Of a DNA stretch of 64,000 nucleotides, positions 44,664 to 57,420 are shown piece by piece. The notes below the pieces were generated by a model. It saw only the letters and a program-made list of their open reading frames with translations, did not search any database and was not told the DNA's origin. The translations under genes and the position numbers were made by a program. Positions within the stretch are counted from its first letter, which is position 1. The number at the start of each line of letters is the position of its first letter. Origin of the DNA: Sweltsa coloradensis (taxonomy: Eukaryota > Arthropoda > Insecta > Plecoptera > Chloroperlidae); contig JAMZAV010000365.1 in NCBI GenBank assembly GCA_024449915.1, positions 310,001 to 374,000 on the forward strand, in the 5' to 3' direction.

Positions 44664-46439
44664 CTGATACTACAGCTGAATACGATAAAAAGATCTAGAT
44701 CTAGAGCAATTTTCTCATGCGCTAGACGTAAAGACAATGTTATGAAGTTTGGGGCTTGCCAACAACTTTAAACTAGTAATGTATTTCCTGCTCTCTGGGG
44801 AACACACACAATCCATACATATTTCTCTTTCACGAGAGTGAGAAACATATTAACGGAATAATAGGCCGTGAACGACCTAATCAGGTACATTGAAATGATG
44901 CTCTATTTTATATATCATTATTTTACTTCCCCACAATGTCCATTCCCATTTTGAATCACATGTTTTAGATTACTTGTGTGTAGAGTCGACCGTTTGGAAC
45001 CATTGTGTGGTCGATTATCGTGTAGCACAGTTTTACTCTATTATTCAGGAGGAAAAGATCTGAAGTGTTATTGTACGAATTGTTAATTTTTAAATTGTAA
45101 TTTAAAAAAAAAAGGTACTTCAACACAACACCGTTTTTATGTATTTTTAAATATAAATTTGGCAACATGAAATAGTCTCTAAAAGAACACCCCCTGCTGT
45201 TGTATAATGCGTTTAAAGCAAGCAAGATATTTGTGTGAAATGTTTCGTCCGTGATGTGACAGCCCATATAACGTGGTGCACACTATAATTGTTTGGTGTC
45301 ATAGCTGTAATATAAAGTTCTCTTGTAGTGATTTCATTGGGGGCAGGATTAAACTCCTCCACGCACTTGCACTAACAAGTAAACAATCTGCTGAAGTAAT
45401 ATCTTAAGTCTAAACGTGTATTATAAATGTTGGGGGGGGGGGGGGCACACCCATATTCCTGCACTTCAAATACATTACTTAGTAATTAATCACAGCTGTA
45501 GTTAATTTCAGCACCCTCCCATCTGCAGCTTGATTAAACTATAGTTTCTAGGGGCGAGCTTCAGGGGAGTTACCTTAGATGGGAGTGTTTATATAAATCG
45601 TCTTAATTGATTCCGTCACATAGTTTTACCTCAGCTGTGCGGACGAAGCGCGAGCGCACATTGTTGGGACGATTGCCCTCATTTGCATGCAAATTGAATC
45701 TCCGGAGAGTCTAGGCGTCGTTTACAACTAGCCGGGCTCTGGTTCAACACCCGGTTCAAACATTCATAGGCAGACTTATTTCCCACGGGGTCTAACAATA
45801 TGCAATACAAATCTGTTTTATCTTGATCATTTCTACGTTTTCCACTTTCTATCCAACAGTATACAGTCAATGCCGTTGTTACATCTAGCAACTCTTCTAC
45901 ACTCATCCTGTTATCTGATATTGTCTAGTACACAGCACAGTAACAAACAATCCTTAGGGTAAAGACGGTTTCTGTCCAAAAATTAAATTTTCTTCGTATA
46001 GTTACTAACGTAGATCTACGCGTATTTGAGCGAGTATTTGTTTAATTTCAAAGTACAATTAGAAATTGGGTTATTTTCATCGTGCGCCAACAAACTAAAT
46101 ATTATATTAATTCTTAGTTTTGTTAACTGATGTTATACTCTCGTGCCCTGAATTAATATCTGCGCGGCTCTCAGTAAAGCTGCTTTTTAACAGTTCCCGC
46201 ACTCATAAAGCTGAAAGGTGAATCATGTTGGCTGTCAGTAACTGCTTGCCCTAACGACCTTATTGGCAACAAATCAACTCTAGCCCGTATCAACCTTACA
46301 CGTTATTTAATTATTTCAAACACGATATCTACAAAAAATGTTTAATTGACACAGGTTTCAAATGGATCATTTATTTGCTGATCTATGGGTTTCTACTAAT
46401 TGTCGTAGGGAACCTGTTCAGTTGTTTTATTTATTTTTT
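44664..46439. other. Unassigned; poly-G run
   Basis: G-run of 14 at 45432-45445. The stretch 45600-45910 has mixed composition with an open minus frame (45679-45906) of unknown nature. Confidence 0.3.
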
Positions 46440-46611
46440 ATATAGAAATTATCTTCATTAATTTTTATCTCCCATCATGTTTGTATATTATGCCTAGTAT
46501 CTTTTCTACAATTAATAAATTTTATTATGTAACACCTATATTTGTACTACGTGTTCGTCACAAAACGTATGAAATAAATAAATCAAATGGTTTTGGTGGA
46601 GGTGCCGGGTC
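46440..46611 (+). repeat. Partial copy of the 345-bp motif-linked unit
   Basis: TTTTTATCTCCCATCATGTTTG through ACGTATGAAATAAATAAA, then TTTTGGTGGAGGTGCCGGGTCC at 46591, matches 48120-48315 and 58490-58695. Confidence 0.7.
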
Positions 46612-47816
46612 CGAGAAAACGTTGAAAGCAAAAATCAGTGTAAAGAGTGACTTTTTTCTACGCTCTCTACGATTTTTGTGATAATATTTAGTTTTGCTGC
46701 ATAAAACACATCGAAAAAACTTTTAAAGTTTCGGGAGCTAATTGTAAAAATAAATTCTTAACTTGAAGAAACACAACACATTTACTGTAATTTTATTTAA
46801 TCTTGCCACACTGGTATTGTCTGATTTTTCATCAAATTATGGTTTAGAGACAGTTGTGCAATATATTTTAATCACACCCACTCATCTATTTCTCATTTGG
46901 GTTGAAATACAACTTTGCTCCGCACACTATTTCCTCCCCGTCCTCCCGGCCGCCTGGTTGGACACGACGCACTCACGTATTCTCGCGTCCATCTATTAAC
47001 GATCACTAGAATCGAGGCAGTTTTTGTTACGTTGCAGGTGACGTGCGCACTTTTCCCCAACTTTTTACCCCGTTTTAATCCTCACAATATAAAAGCGAAG
47101 TCTATACGCGTCGTTCAACCCCCTGATAATTAGTCGTGAGCTTCAGCCGCGCACCGACCTCCAAAGAACAAGCTGAACTCGATAGCGAACGAAAACACGA
47201 TACGTCGAGGGATGTAAAAACAACAAAGTGAAAACAATGTTTGAGAGGTGACGGCAGCTGGAACATTTGGGCGCTCATATTTCATAACGAGCAGAAATAA
47301 GCATTTTCTATAGGGTCTTTTTTGTCCTCACTTAAAAACTTGTATAATTGATAGATTCGTGCATTTTGGGATGTGATGTAATAAAGGTTAATTTTAAAAC
47401 ACTATATAATTGAAATTTTGTTGAAAGTAAAAACAATAAACATTGGCATCGAAGTTTAATATGTACAATAAATAATTTTGCAACGAGCAAGAAATACATT
47501 TTCCTGATAAATAAACTATTAGCACAACGTTTTTTCGCGTACATCTAGCGTTATGGTTCGTGATGTAAATATACGTTTAAAAATATAAACTTTATCAAAT
47601 CTTAATTATAAAGAAAACTCTAAGAAGAATTATTACGTCTATACGAAAAGGAAGTGTTTAGCAGCAACTCAAGCAAGCTACTGTACATAAGGGAGGTGAA
47701 TAAGTCTGGAGCTTCTCGGTTCGAGGCCCACATAAGATAAGTATAATATTGTTAATTTACTTCAGCATCTGTTATACAGATTTACCGATGCACATAAGAC
47801 CTTTTGTTTAGTTTTA
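46612..47816. other. Unassigned apart from the candidate TATA box
   Basis: No coding region recognised. Confidence 0.25.
47088..47095 (+). promoter_or_regulatory. Candidate TATA box
   Basis: TATAAAAG follows a GC-rich stretch (46920-47060) and is followed about 30 bases later by CGTCGTTCAACC, a possible initiator. No downstream gene is visible, so this is weak. Confidence 0.2.
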
Positions 47817-48365
47817 ATTCCAATATGAAGTAAAATTTGTACGTTTTCTAGAAAAACCATGGAAAAACAAATTGAGTTTAGTTAATATATGTGAATCGTG
47901 TATTTACGTACGTGTTTTGAGCGACTGTCAAAGATAAAGAAATAAAAGTCAGTTTTGGTGGAGGTGCCGGGTCCGGGGTAACATTTTTTTGTCTTTGGTT
48001 TCTAAACTTATAGAGATGCGATGGCGTCGGCGTTTCTTTGCTATGACGTCACAAGATTCACGACCCTGACAGACGAAGAAAGACAACTAGTTATAATATT
48101 ATGTTTTACTTAAGGTTTATTTTAGCTTTTATCATATTTTATAGAAATTATTTTCATTAATTTTTATCTTCCATCATGTTTGTATATTATGCCTACTATC
48201 TTGTATATTATTAATTTAAGTTTTATTATGCAATACCTATATTTGTTCTATGTACTGATCCACAAAACGTAATTAAATAAATAAACATGTTGGTTTTGGT
48301 GGAGGTGCCGGGTCTGAAGAAATTGTTTTGTCCCTAGTTTCTAGCTCGTCGAGATGCAATGACGT
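47817..48365 (+). repeat. Motif-linked repeat unit, copy 1
   Basis: Shared with 58190-58745: GTGTTTTGAGCGACTGT, TCAGTTTTGGTGGAGGTGCC, GAGATGCGATGGCGTCGGCG, CAGACGAAGAAAGA, then AATAAATAAACAT and a second GGTGGAGGTGCCGGG (47957 and 48298, 341 bp apart). After the second motif the unit starts again (GTCCCTAGTTTCTAGCTCGT), so it is a partial tandem dimer. Function unknown; a small LTR-type element is one option because the motif resembles a tRNA primer site. Confidence 0.7.
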
Positions 48366-48639
48366 AGATGTTTATTGGTTATTTTTAATTTTAATTTTAA
48401 TTTGTCCTATTCAGTTAAAAAACTGATTTACAAAGGAGGACAATTAAATAATTCTAATTACATGGATGCAGACACAACAATGAACTACAGTTTAGTAAAT
48501 ATTTGAAATAGTAATATTACAACAACAATGCATTAAAAGTTAAAACACAACAATTTTGGTAACAAATTAAAAAAAGGGTATAACATGCAATAACTTACTG
48601 AATCAAATATAAAAAAAAATGTGGGAAAAAATAAAAAAG

Positions 48640-48690
48640 AGAAGAAAAGAAAAAAGGGAAAAGAAAAGAAAAGAAAAGAAAAGAATATTA
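48640..48690. repeat. AAAAG purine tract
   Basis: Irregular (AAAAG)n. Confidence 0.85.
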
Positions 48691-48743
48691 TTACATCACA
48701 TTATCTACAACCACAACAGACGAAGAAAGAAAATGTCAGTTTT

Positions 48744-48760
48744 GGTGGAGGTGCCGGGTC
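48744..48760 (+). repeat. GGTGGAGGTGCCGGGTC motif
   Basis: Preceded by CAGACGAAGAAAGAAAATGTCAG as at 58300, but followed by unrelated sequence. Confidence 0.8.
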
Positions 48761-49350
48761 CAGCCAAATATTTTAGTTTTGTTTAAAAGAAAGGAAGTGC
48801 ACACTATAGGTTTCACCGAGTGCCCGGAAAGAAAAGCAAACTAATCTCGTCTTGGAATATTAAGTGCGTAAAGCCTCCTCGTTGTTACCTCCCTCTATAG
48901 CTGGGTAGTTAGATTCACGTGTTGCATAAAGTATGAGCCGCGGAGACGCATTTAATTACAAACAACAACAATAACTAACTCTCTAACCTCTTGAGCTGAC
49001 TTGGGTCAGCTGACCTCGGCCTAATGGTCGGGCCTAGCCTCTCGACCCCGCGCTGACCTCTAGAACAATAGATCGGGGACTCCATCAGAAACTCACAGAG
49101 TACCCTCTGTGACAGGCGAGCTCATGGTTCTAATAGTTGTGAGATTGCGTTCATTGTTTGATAATAACTCATCGACTATAGATTGCGGAGAGGATGTGAT
49201 CAATGTAGTAGGAGGTGAACGGTTGAGTTGGCAGGGGAGGGGAGACCTATTAACACCCAATAAGAATGACTCGATGAGAGTAGACTCATTTTACAGTAGA
49301 AACAAGTGTCGTTCCCGTTCATTTCAATGATAATATAGTCAGAAATTACA
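48761..49350. other. Unassigned
   Basis: No gene recognised. Confidence 0.25.
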
Positions 49351-49353
49351 AAA

Positions 49354-49424
49354 GTGCCTCCACCGGGGATTGAACCCGGGACCTTGGCTGTCCGGGCACT
49401 GCTCTTACCAACTGAGCTATGAAT
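49354..49424 (-). repeat. tRNA-like sequence, minus strand
   Basis: TAGCTCAGTTGGTAAGAGC is a canonical box A and D-arm, and CCGGGTTCAATCCCCGG a good T-arm/box B. The anticodon stem (CAGTG against AGCCA) and the acceptor ends do not pair, so it is a tRNA pseudogene or SINE head and not a working tRNA. Confidence 0.6.
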
Positions 49425-50167
49425 AAAGCAGATTAAAACAATCTGTCTTTTTCTTGGTTTGATAATATACTACACTTTGTTTCAAACATCATTTAGTAGA
49501 GTAAAGGGGTCATTTTAGTTTTTACCAATTGTTCTTGGGCATTACCAACAGCACCGGGCTGCCAAGCTCGGCACCTCATCTTCTTCTTCCTCAAAACATT
49601 TATGCACTAATAATGAATGATCTGTCGTCAATAACGCTATATACTAATATCCTAGGGAGTCAAGCTTACCGTTATTATGTAACGTATGTTCAAGAGTTAA
49701 AATACCTTGGTGGAGATACACGAGCAGGAGAGCCTACTTCGTGTGATCGCCACGGTTACAAACAAGGCGAGCGTGACCGGGGCCTTAATGGCCTCGATTG
49801 AGAGGGGGAGGAGGGGGGCAATAATACTTGGTATAGGCCCGAGCTTCTTAATGTCGGCCCGAGAGGTTTTATAGCCCATCACCGAGGAATCTGCTACGGG
49901 GACGGTCATGCCCGGGAACGGATGATTCATAGAAAAGTGTCCGGTGGCCGAGATTTACGCACAGCGCGGCGAGTTTATGCTCGGCTTTCAATCACTCGGG
50001 GGACTCGAGTTTAATGGAAGTTTCGAGACCGTAACGGCCTCTTATCTCAACATGTTACGAGATATTTTGCTATATTTTAAGATTTTTTATCACACATTCA
50101 ACGGAACTCGACCACTTGGCGCGTGTTATATGGATTTCCATAACAATTTTATTATGAAAATTGTGTC
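49425..50167. other. Unassigned
   Basis: GC-richer patch at 49700-50040 with purine runs; no recognisable coding signature. Confidence 0.25.
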
Positions 50168-50383
50168 AATGTTGTAACATAGTTCAATCCACCTTGAAGG
50201 TTTTTGATAATATTTATCGGTCTAACATGTAAACTAAAACATAAAAACATCTTTCGGAATGTCAAAAAATGAATTTTCTGTGTTTTTCTGTTCCGGAAGA
50301 TGTTTTTATGTTTAAGTTTACATGTTAGACCGCTGAAAATTATCAAAAACCTTCAAAGGTGGATTGAACTATGTTACAACATT
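50168..50383. repeat. Fold-back MITE, arms about 90 bp
   Basis: AATGTTGTAACATAGTTCAA at the left is mirrored at the right end, and arms pair to TAAAAACATCTTYCGGAA, with a loop of about 30 bases near 50260-50290. Confidence 0.85.
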
Positions 50384-50950
50384 AATTAATACATTTTTCA
50401 TAATTGTTACGTGCAACTGAGGAAATCTAAATCACACTCTCTAAGCTCGAGTTCCGTTGAAAAGCCCGGTTACTAGGGTGACTCGATTCAATCATTCACG
50501 AAGAGTAGAATGTATTACCTAGAGTGTTTATGAAAGTATTGGTGTTTACAACCTACTCTCCCAGGCGACCATCACGGATGTTTCTCCCTACCTTCGTGTG
50601 TTATACGGACCGATGTGTGGTATAGTGGCTCTGTGCGTTTTGATTTCATTATTGTGTGAGAAAGTTTCTCTGGCAACACAGTCGAACCAGTGATCAAAGG
50701 AATAGTTTATTACGTGCTAAGTGCAGCCAACATAACACAGCTTTGATCACGTGCCACTGGCAGCCACATCACATGCCGGGCTAACCGCGGGAGATGCGAT
50801 ACTAGAGTGATAACTTTGTTGAGGTGTGGTTGGCAGGCCGGGGAACAGTACCCGGGTAGACTCACTTCATGGGCTACACCAACACTGAGAAGCAACGGTG
50901 CACTTTAAGCCTGTTTGCGAGGACAACTCACTTGAAACTTTGCAGATCAG
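50384..50950. other. Unassigned
   Basis: No gene recognised. Confidence 0.25.
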
Positions 50951-51035
50951 GTACACCCGGCGTCAGAAGTAAATCAAGGGGTCTCGTTGTATCTACGTGA
51001 CCCGGTTCTTGATTTACTTCTGACGCCGGGTGTAC
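50951..51035. ncRNA. Perfect 28-bp hairpin, pre-miRNA-sized
   Basis: GTACACCCGGCGTCAGAAGT plus 8 bases (50951-50978) is exactly complementary to 51008-51035, with a 29-base loop whose edges (GGGTC/GACCC) can extend pairing. Size and stem length suit a hairpin RNA precursor, but a very young inverted duplication is equally possible. Confidence 0.3.
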
Positions 51036-51482
51036 ATTGAAATCATTTGATTCTGATAATTCTGGATTTAGTTACAAAGTTTAAACAACAGTATTTTCTT
51101 TTGCTCATCACAATATTTGGTATGGTATTCTACTTTACTTGACAATGCAAAAGTGAGAATCAAACACATTCTGTATTTCTAGCCATGAATTACATCGTCA
51201 CTCACAAGTTACTGGATGCGTGCTTCAACCGTGGTTCCTCATACTGTCATACTGTGATGGGGTATTACACTGGGGTCGCCGCCAGCTGGCTACAGTTTTT
51301 GGTTGGGTTTTGGGTCGCAGTTGGCAACAATTGCACAAAGAGAATTTTCTAAACTGCTAACTGCAATCCCTGGTTGGATTGTTATGGTACAGAGCATGCG
51401 CACATTCGCTCTGCTTACTTCAGATTGTAACGTGAAACTGTAGCCAGTTGTCGAGAGCGAGGAAACCAACCCTTACCTAAAA

Positions 51483-51850
51483 GGATGGGATAGTCGCGAA
51501 ATTAAAACCTCGCAAAATTACAGTTTTTCCTGATATCTCGAGAACGATGCAAAATATCTAAAAACTGATTCTAGACGCATATGGTGGTTTTTGGTTAGAA
51601 CAATATAATCCAAGAAAAAATATTGAAATAATGTTGGTGCGATTGTGTTTAAAAACTATGCATTTAATTAATTAAAATTCTAATAAAAAACTTGATTACC
51701 ATCACATTACAATATTTTTTCGTACAGGCTATAGTTCTCACAAAACCACATAGCGGTCTAGAATAAGTTTTTAGATATTTTTTGCATCGTTCTCGAGATA
51801 TCACGAAACAACTGTAATTTCGTGTGGTTTTAATTTCGCGAGTCCTGTCC
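51483..51850. mobile_element. Fold-back MITE related to 8626-8903
   Basis: Arms TCGCGAAATTAAAACC... and ...GGTTTTAATTTCGCGA with internal TATCTCGAGAACGATGCAAAATATCTAAAAACTGA-type sequence mirrored. The right half shares TGTGGTTTTGTGAGAACTATAGCCTG and TTTTTAGATATTTT with the element at 8626. Confidence 0.7.
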
Positions 51851-52232
51851 CCACATTGAAACCCCGAGCTCAACGACGCTGCACTTACCCCGGAGTTATA
51901 CGGCCGGACGTTAAATGTAACGACATAAATCGGACAAAACTAAAACCGCTCGTTAAAATAATCTATGGTGTAATGTGTATTGGACGAAAAGAACTACACA
52001 AGTGCAAAAAGTAACGACCGCTAAAGTTTACGGGAATCGGACAAGAATAAATACGGTCGTACGAACATAAATGTCTTCTCTAACATAGTCATAAACACGA
52101 CGAAAATGTTAATTCTCTTCATTGACAGACGTTATTCAAAATTATTGCTACTTCCAAGAAAGACAAAAAGACAAAATTAAGTCTGTATAATTTTGATGGA
52201 CTACATTGAGGCTGTTTTCCCCTCGGCAAACG
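51851..52232. other. Unassigned
   Basis: Contains repeated CGGACRAR and CGAC words; no gene. Confidence 0.25.
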
Positions 52233-52422
52233 AGTGAGAGAGAGAGAGAGAGAGAAAAGAAGATTCAATTCTCTCTCTCTCTTTCTCGCAGTCTACACCG
52301 GAAGAGAGTTAAAAGAGTAATGATGTTTCCACTCTAGGTGATAAAACTCCTGCCTAGGTAGCCCTAAACGAAATAATTAAGTCATTTCTCGGTAGTCTAG
52401 CTCGAAATACGTAGTCGTTTCG

Positions 52423-52465
<43 letters not shown>
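52233..52465. repeat. (GA)n/(CT)n tracts
   Basis: (GA) at 52233-52255, (CT) at 52270-52282, and (GA)20 at 52425-52465. Confidence 0.95.
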
Positions 52466-52468
<3 letters not shown>

Positions 52469-52623
52469 CTCTCGGTTCGTCTCAGGATTTACGACTTTTA
52501 AACGAAGTCAGGGCACAGAAAAATTCTTGGTACTTTCTCAGGAAAACAACAAACATTATCATGACTACCACCAAAACCACAACCGCAACTTCTAGCGTCA
52601 CCTAAACAGAATAGGGCATTATA

Positions 52624-52705
52624 CCTGGCACCTCCACCAACAATATTTTAATGAGTGGTCAGTAGATATTTTTAGTTTATCTTTCTGCAAACCGGCACCT
52701 CCACC
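52624..52705 (-). repeat. Two minus-strand GGTGGAGGTGCC motifs
   Basis: TGGCACCTCCACCAA (52625) and CCGGCACCTCCACCAA (52692), the only copies of the motif in this orientation. Confidence 0.75.
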
Positions 52706-54099
52706 AATAACTAGTGTTGAACAATGGAATGGAACGTATTAATTAATTTTTGTATTCTTCTTTGACGATTTGTTGCTTTCGTAGCTTCGCTCCTTCTTTA
52801 GAACCCTCGTACTTGAGCTTGTCCTATCAGTATGCTCGGGCGAGTTCTTCACCAGCAAGACCTCTGTCCCCTCTCTAGCGTGCTCACAGCTTTACGTCTA
52901 GGCCTCTCTCGTCATCACAAAGACGCTTCTTAAGATAGTCACTCGCTACGTAGTGACTTTCCTTTATCCAATCAGAGTCCTGGGTGTCCGATGATCATTA
53001 GTTAAGCCTCGCCCTAGCAAATGTCCCAGGACTGACGGGACGGACTCAATGCCTGTCCCACCAGGGTGATGTATTTCTTTACCGATACCGCGCGTCACAC
53101 TACGACCATCTGATTGGCTGACGCTCCAGTCAAAGCAGAGGTGCAATGAAAGAGGCTCCATTACCATTAGAAGTTTCGGGAATGGAAATAGTCGACATTT
53201 TATTTACGATTGAAGTCGTTCGTTGTAATTGCGATGTCAAGTCAAATATTGGTAAATAATCATAGAACTATTGTAAACTTACAAAGCAGTACTTAATTTG
53301 AAATCATCAATTTCTGTGTCTAATCAGCTAGTTCTAGTAAAACCTCAAATGATGAAATATAAACGACGACAAAGGGTTGCTAACTTGTAGCTCATGAAAA
53401 TGTTATCCAAGGGGTTAGTGGTTCAATTCCAGCCACGAGACAGAGGTTGTTTATGTTTTCGAAGCTAAACAGCAAAGGCAAGAGTTATAAAATAGCCCTG
53501 GGATATTATATCCCAATATCCTAACATTAACCTACCGAGTTTCCTACTTGAACAGGGGAAAGTTGGGTCGAGGAAGTTTACTCACGAAAAAGTTTCTTAC
53601 ACAAATATAATTTTAATCTTTACTAATTACAAAGTTAATAAAACTTCAAAGGGATAATTATCTTTTTCCCACCGATATTTTATAAAATAAACATTTTAGT
53701 TTTAGAAGCTTGTCAAAAGAATGCTTCACTTAGCTCCTGGCACTACCTTGAATCGCACAGGAAAACTAAGATAACCTCCTGCTCAGTAGTTGTTACTTTT
53801 TTCTCCTGGTCATCCATCATCCGTCATCCGTCAGTTTATTGGAGCCTCTAGCGTGCAAGTGCAAACCCTCTTCAGGCGTCTATATACTTTGGAGTTGGGA
53901 TAATTGTGAAGAGAATGGCCAAGGGCTGTTTGACAGGACTTCATCCCTAGCATTCTAATTAACAACTGAAGAAAACCCTGGAAAGAACTTTCAGTTAGGA
54001 TTGCTGATGGAAGGTATCGAACCGATTACCTTCTAAGTTAGAGAATGGCGCGTAACGCTTGAGTTTCATCTGTAGGTTAGCCTAAAGATGTTTTCATAA
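52706..54099. other. Unassigned
   Basis: Weak T-arm-like words at 53405-53430 and 54008-54030; nothing else recognised. Confidence 0.3.
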
Positions 54100-55896
54100 C
54101 TAGGAAAACGCTAAAGTCCCGCCGCGTTGATGGATGAGCTTTTTAAAGTTTTTAGTTGCGTGGGATATCTTTACTTTTGCAAGTGCTTTGTTTTGCTGCC
54201 TATGCATTGTAGGTGAATGTTGTCGAATTTCTTTTGTTTCTTGTCAATTGGTATTATTTACCGTAAAAAACTTGTATTAAAAGCTTTATTTCTATGGATT
54301 CTGGCTAAATTTTTCCACTTTTTCTTTCAAAAGGTACTACATCACCATAACCTTAATGTCCATGTATAATACTAGGAAACGCTCAGTTGGACGCGTTGAT
54401 AAGCGAGCACGTGCTATAGCTAGACCCACATTGCACATTTTTTTAAATTTTAAAATTTACGACGTTCGCGTTTCCAGTATTATTTATTATTGCCAAGGTA
54501 TTTGGGTAAACCCGTGTTTAAATCTTTACTTTAAAATCCACCGCCATCTAGAGGACCTTGACTCCTTGGGAAAACTATTTAAACTCTTTGTTGACAAATA
54601 ATAGACTGCTTCCTCGAAAGTATTTTGATTACTTCTAGGTGGCAGTGCATTAGAAACTTCGCGCGTCTTTTCGTTGCCATGGCAACGTTACTTTTGTTAT
54701 AATGTAATTTCCATCAACACTACTTATCGGATCAATATAAAATTAACATATTCGTGACCGGACGGACATTCTAAATGATTTGGCTATCTCAGATTTTGTC
54801 GCCGTTGAGTTTGAAAAAAAAACTTTCGATTAACTTGAATGTAACTTTTAACTTTTTAAACGATTTTGCTACAAAACTAATGGCATTCAATCGAGAAAAA
54901 AGCTTGCGGATGGTGAAAATTTCAACTCGATCCGAGCCTCCGTTCGACCGCTATCATGAGCCAAAAAAGCTGCACGACTTTCCGTTGCCATGGTAACCGT
55001 ACTTTGTTATAATGTAATTTCCATCTACACTACTTATCAGATCAAAATAAAATTAACATATTATTCTTGACCGGACGGAAATTCTAAATGATTTGGCCAT
55101 CTCAGATTTTGTCGCCGTGAAGTTTGAAAAAAACTTTCGATTAACTTTAATGTAACTTTTTAACTTTTTGAACGATTTTGCCACAAAACTATTGGCATTC
55201 AATCGAGAACAAAGCTTGCGGATGGTGAAAATTTCAACTCGATCCGAGCCTCCGTTCGAACGTTATCGCGAGACATACAAACAAAAAACAAAAAAACAAA
55301 CAAACAAACAAACAAACAAACAAACAAAAAAAAAACAAAACAAAACCAGTGACTATTTTTTCCGGCAGAGTCAAATGAAAACGCTCGCTTCGCTCGCTTA
55401 ATGAACGTTGCTAGCCCCACCCGTTTGGTCAGAATTGGCCCAAATGGCACGAAAATATCGCACAAAAAGTCAAAAAACGTATATTAAAAGCTTTATTTCT
55501 CTCGATTCTGGCTAACTTTTTCAACTTTTTCTTTCAGAAAGCAATACATCACCATTACCTTAATGTCCATGTGAAATATGAACGTTGTAGCCCCACCCGT
55601 TTGGTCAGAATTGGCCCAAATGGCACGAAAATATCGCATTAAAAATCGAAAAAATCGTAAAAGTACGATATTCATGAGAAATATTTCTTCGATTGTACCC
55701 AAAAACGTGGCAAGTCTAAGTTCAGAGAAAACGAAGGTCGTGTCAAATTTTCATCAAGATCGCATATGCCGTTTGCCCGGTAGAGAGCGAACAAACAGAC
55801 GGAAAAAAAAAAAACAAACAAACAAAAAAAACAAAAACAACGGAGCTAAATTTTTTGGGGGGTCGGTGAAATTGAAGTCTTCGCTTCGCTCATCCA
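54100..55896 (-). mobile_element. Helentron-like element, family 1, copy D, interrupted
   Basis: Reads on the minus strand from TGGATGAGCGAAGCGAAG (55896) to CTAG (54100) with T/T flanks (A at 54099 and 55897 on the plus strand). Two 176-bp monomers, one of them cut in two by the family 2 element at 54372-55400. The halves rejoin at ...CATGTATAAT and ATGAACGTTG, as in uninterrupted monomers. Confidence 0.8.
54372..55400 (-). mobile_element. Helentron-like element, family 2, copy 2, nested in copy D
   Basis: Minus-strand start TAAGCGAGCGAAGCGAGCG (55400), T-rich/A-rich tract (plus-strand CAAACAAACAAA at 55290-55330), two monomers about 310 bp apart (GTTGCCATGG at 54673 and 54983), then about 235 bp not shared with copy 1 (54430-54665), and the 3' end GCTCGCTTATCAACGCG ... 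CTAG at 54372. The arms AAGCGAGC/GCTCGCTT pair. It is younger than its host. Confidence 0.75.
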
Positions 55897-57234
55897 ATTA
55901 TAATTACACTTGTCGAAATAATATTAAATGTTACTCCGTCTCGACAGTCTGTCAGAGTCTGAAAATTAGAGTTACAATTTTACTTAATGTCTAACAAAAT
56001 ATTCTCATTCTCTGCTCGTTATTATTTTCTTTGCAATTCAAGATAGAAACTAATTTTGTGTGTTGCCGTAGAATTTATTAACCATTGCGGTTTTATTTAA
56101 TTTTCAACGAGAATAACATTTTCTATTTGAAAATCAAGTTAGCGTAGAAAATTTAAATTCGTCCCGTCTTCGCATTTTGCTGCGGCAGAACGAAACGAGT
56201 TTTCGATGAGATGTCACATCATTAACTCTCGAACCGAATTAACTAACCCAGCCTAGCCTTCGAGGTTTCCGGCCACAAGCGAACCGCATTATTGATAAAG
56301 TGTCAAATCGACGGCATATTAAAATTTATTGTTTGAGCACGAGAAATGGCATTTTATAAAGAGAGAATCTCGCGAGGTAACTCTTCCTTCCAAACTTAGT
56401 TGCTTCACAAGAAGAAAATAAACTTTGAAAACAGGCAAAATAAATATGTTTGATGTCAGAGGAAAGGTTCAATAAATACTAACGATATTTCTTTGAAATT
56501 AAATAATTTCATAATGTCAAAAAGTAATTTTTTGAGAACAATCAACGTCAAACCTATTTTTAAGGATTGTCTCAAACTATAACCACCATGTTCATAATAA
56601 TATGCGGAAAACGGTTTTGTGTTATATATTCGCTCTCTGGATTTATTCAAATCATGGTTCTACAGCAATGTTGTAATTATTGATGAAATAAATAACCCAA
56701 GCGTGCAATAATGGTCATTCACCTGCATGAATATGCCCGGGTTACCGGATATTGATGCAGGTATTCTATTTGTACAAAATATGTTTTCATTGTGAAACCA
56801 GTGAGTTTATATCAGCAGAATATAAGGGCCAGTGGATAAAAAGGCCAGTTTTCATAGAAGCCGAGGTGAACGAGCCTAAATAAGCTGGAGGATGATGGGT
56901 CTACGCAGCAGAATTACGCCAAAAAGGATACAAACATGATGTATAAAACAAAACTCATTATTGCGGTTAACTATAAAAAAAATTATCTAGCTTCAACATT
57001 TAATTTAGTTGATATGAATGTTCTGTCGTGAAAGTTTATTGTTATTATTTGCACCGATTTAATTATTGTCTAAAGCTCTGACAAAGAAGACAACGCGGTC
57101 TTTAAAACGAAATTAAATAATAAAATATACATAAACATTATAAAATATACATATATTTTTTATAGAATGTAATCTAGATTTGTTGCAAAACATAATATTA
57201 CATTCCGGTCCTGAACTATTTCACAAGTATCTTC
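55897..57234. other. Unassigned
   Basis: No repeat or coding signature recognised; 56700-56900 has mixed composition and could be functional non-coding DNA, but I cannot show it. Confidence 0.25.
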
Positions 57235-57420
57235 TGCGAGGGCGGCTTTATAACAGAGCTCTGCATAACGCATCCGCATGACCATTAACTAAATTATCCC
57301 CCGCAATCAGATGGTAGAATCGCCCACCATTAAAACCAATTACCTCTAGTTTGGTCTGGAGCCGGCCCACGCGGGGTTGGCTACGTGCCAGCTCACATAT
57401 ATTACCCCTTTCTTTCCGCG
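57235..57420. promoter_or_regulatory. Candidate conserved non-coding block
   Basis: Unusually balanced composition without repeats, with CATTAAC/TTAAT-type homeodomain words and CAGATGG E-box words close together (57270-57345). Proposed from appearance only. Confidence 0.15.

Noticed and set aside
49354..49424. Functional tRNA gene
   Set aside because: Good D- and T-arms, but anticodon and acceptor stems do not pair.
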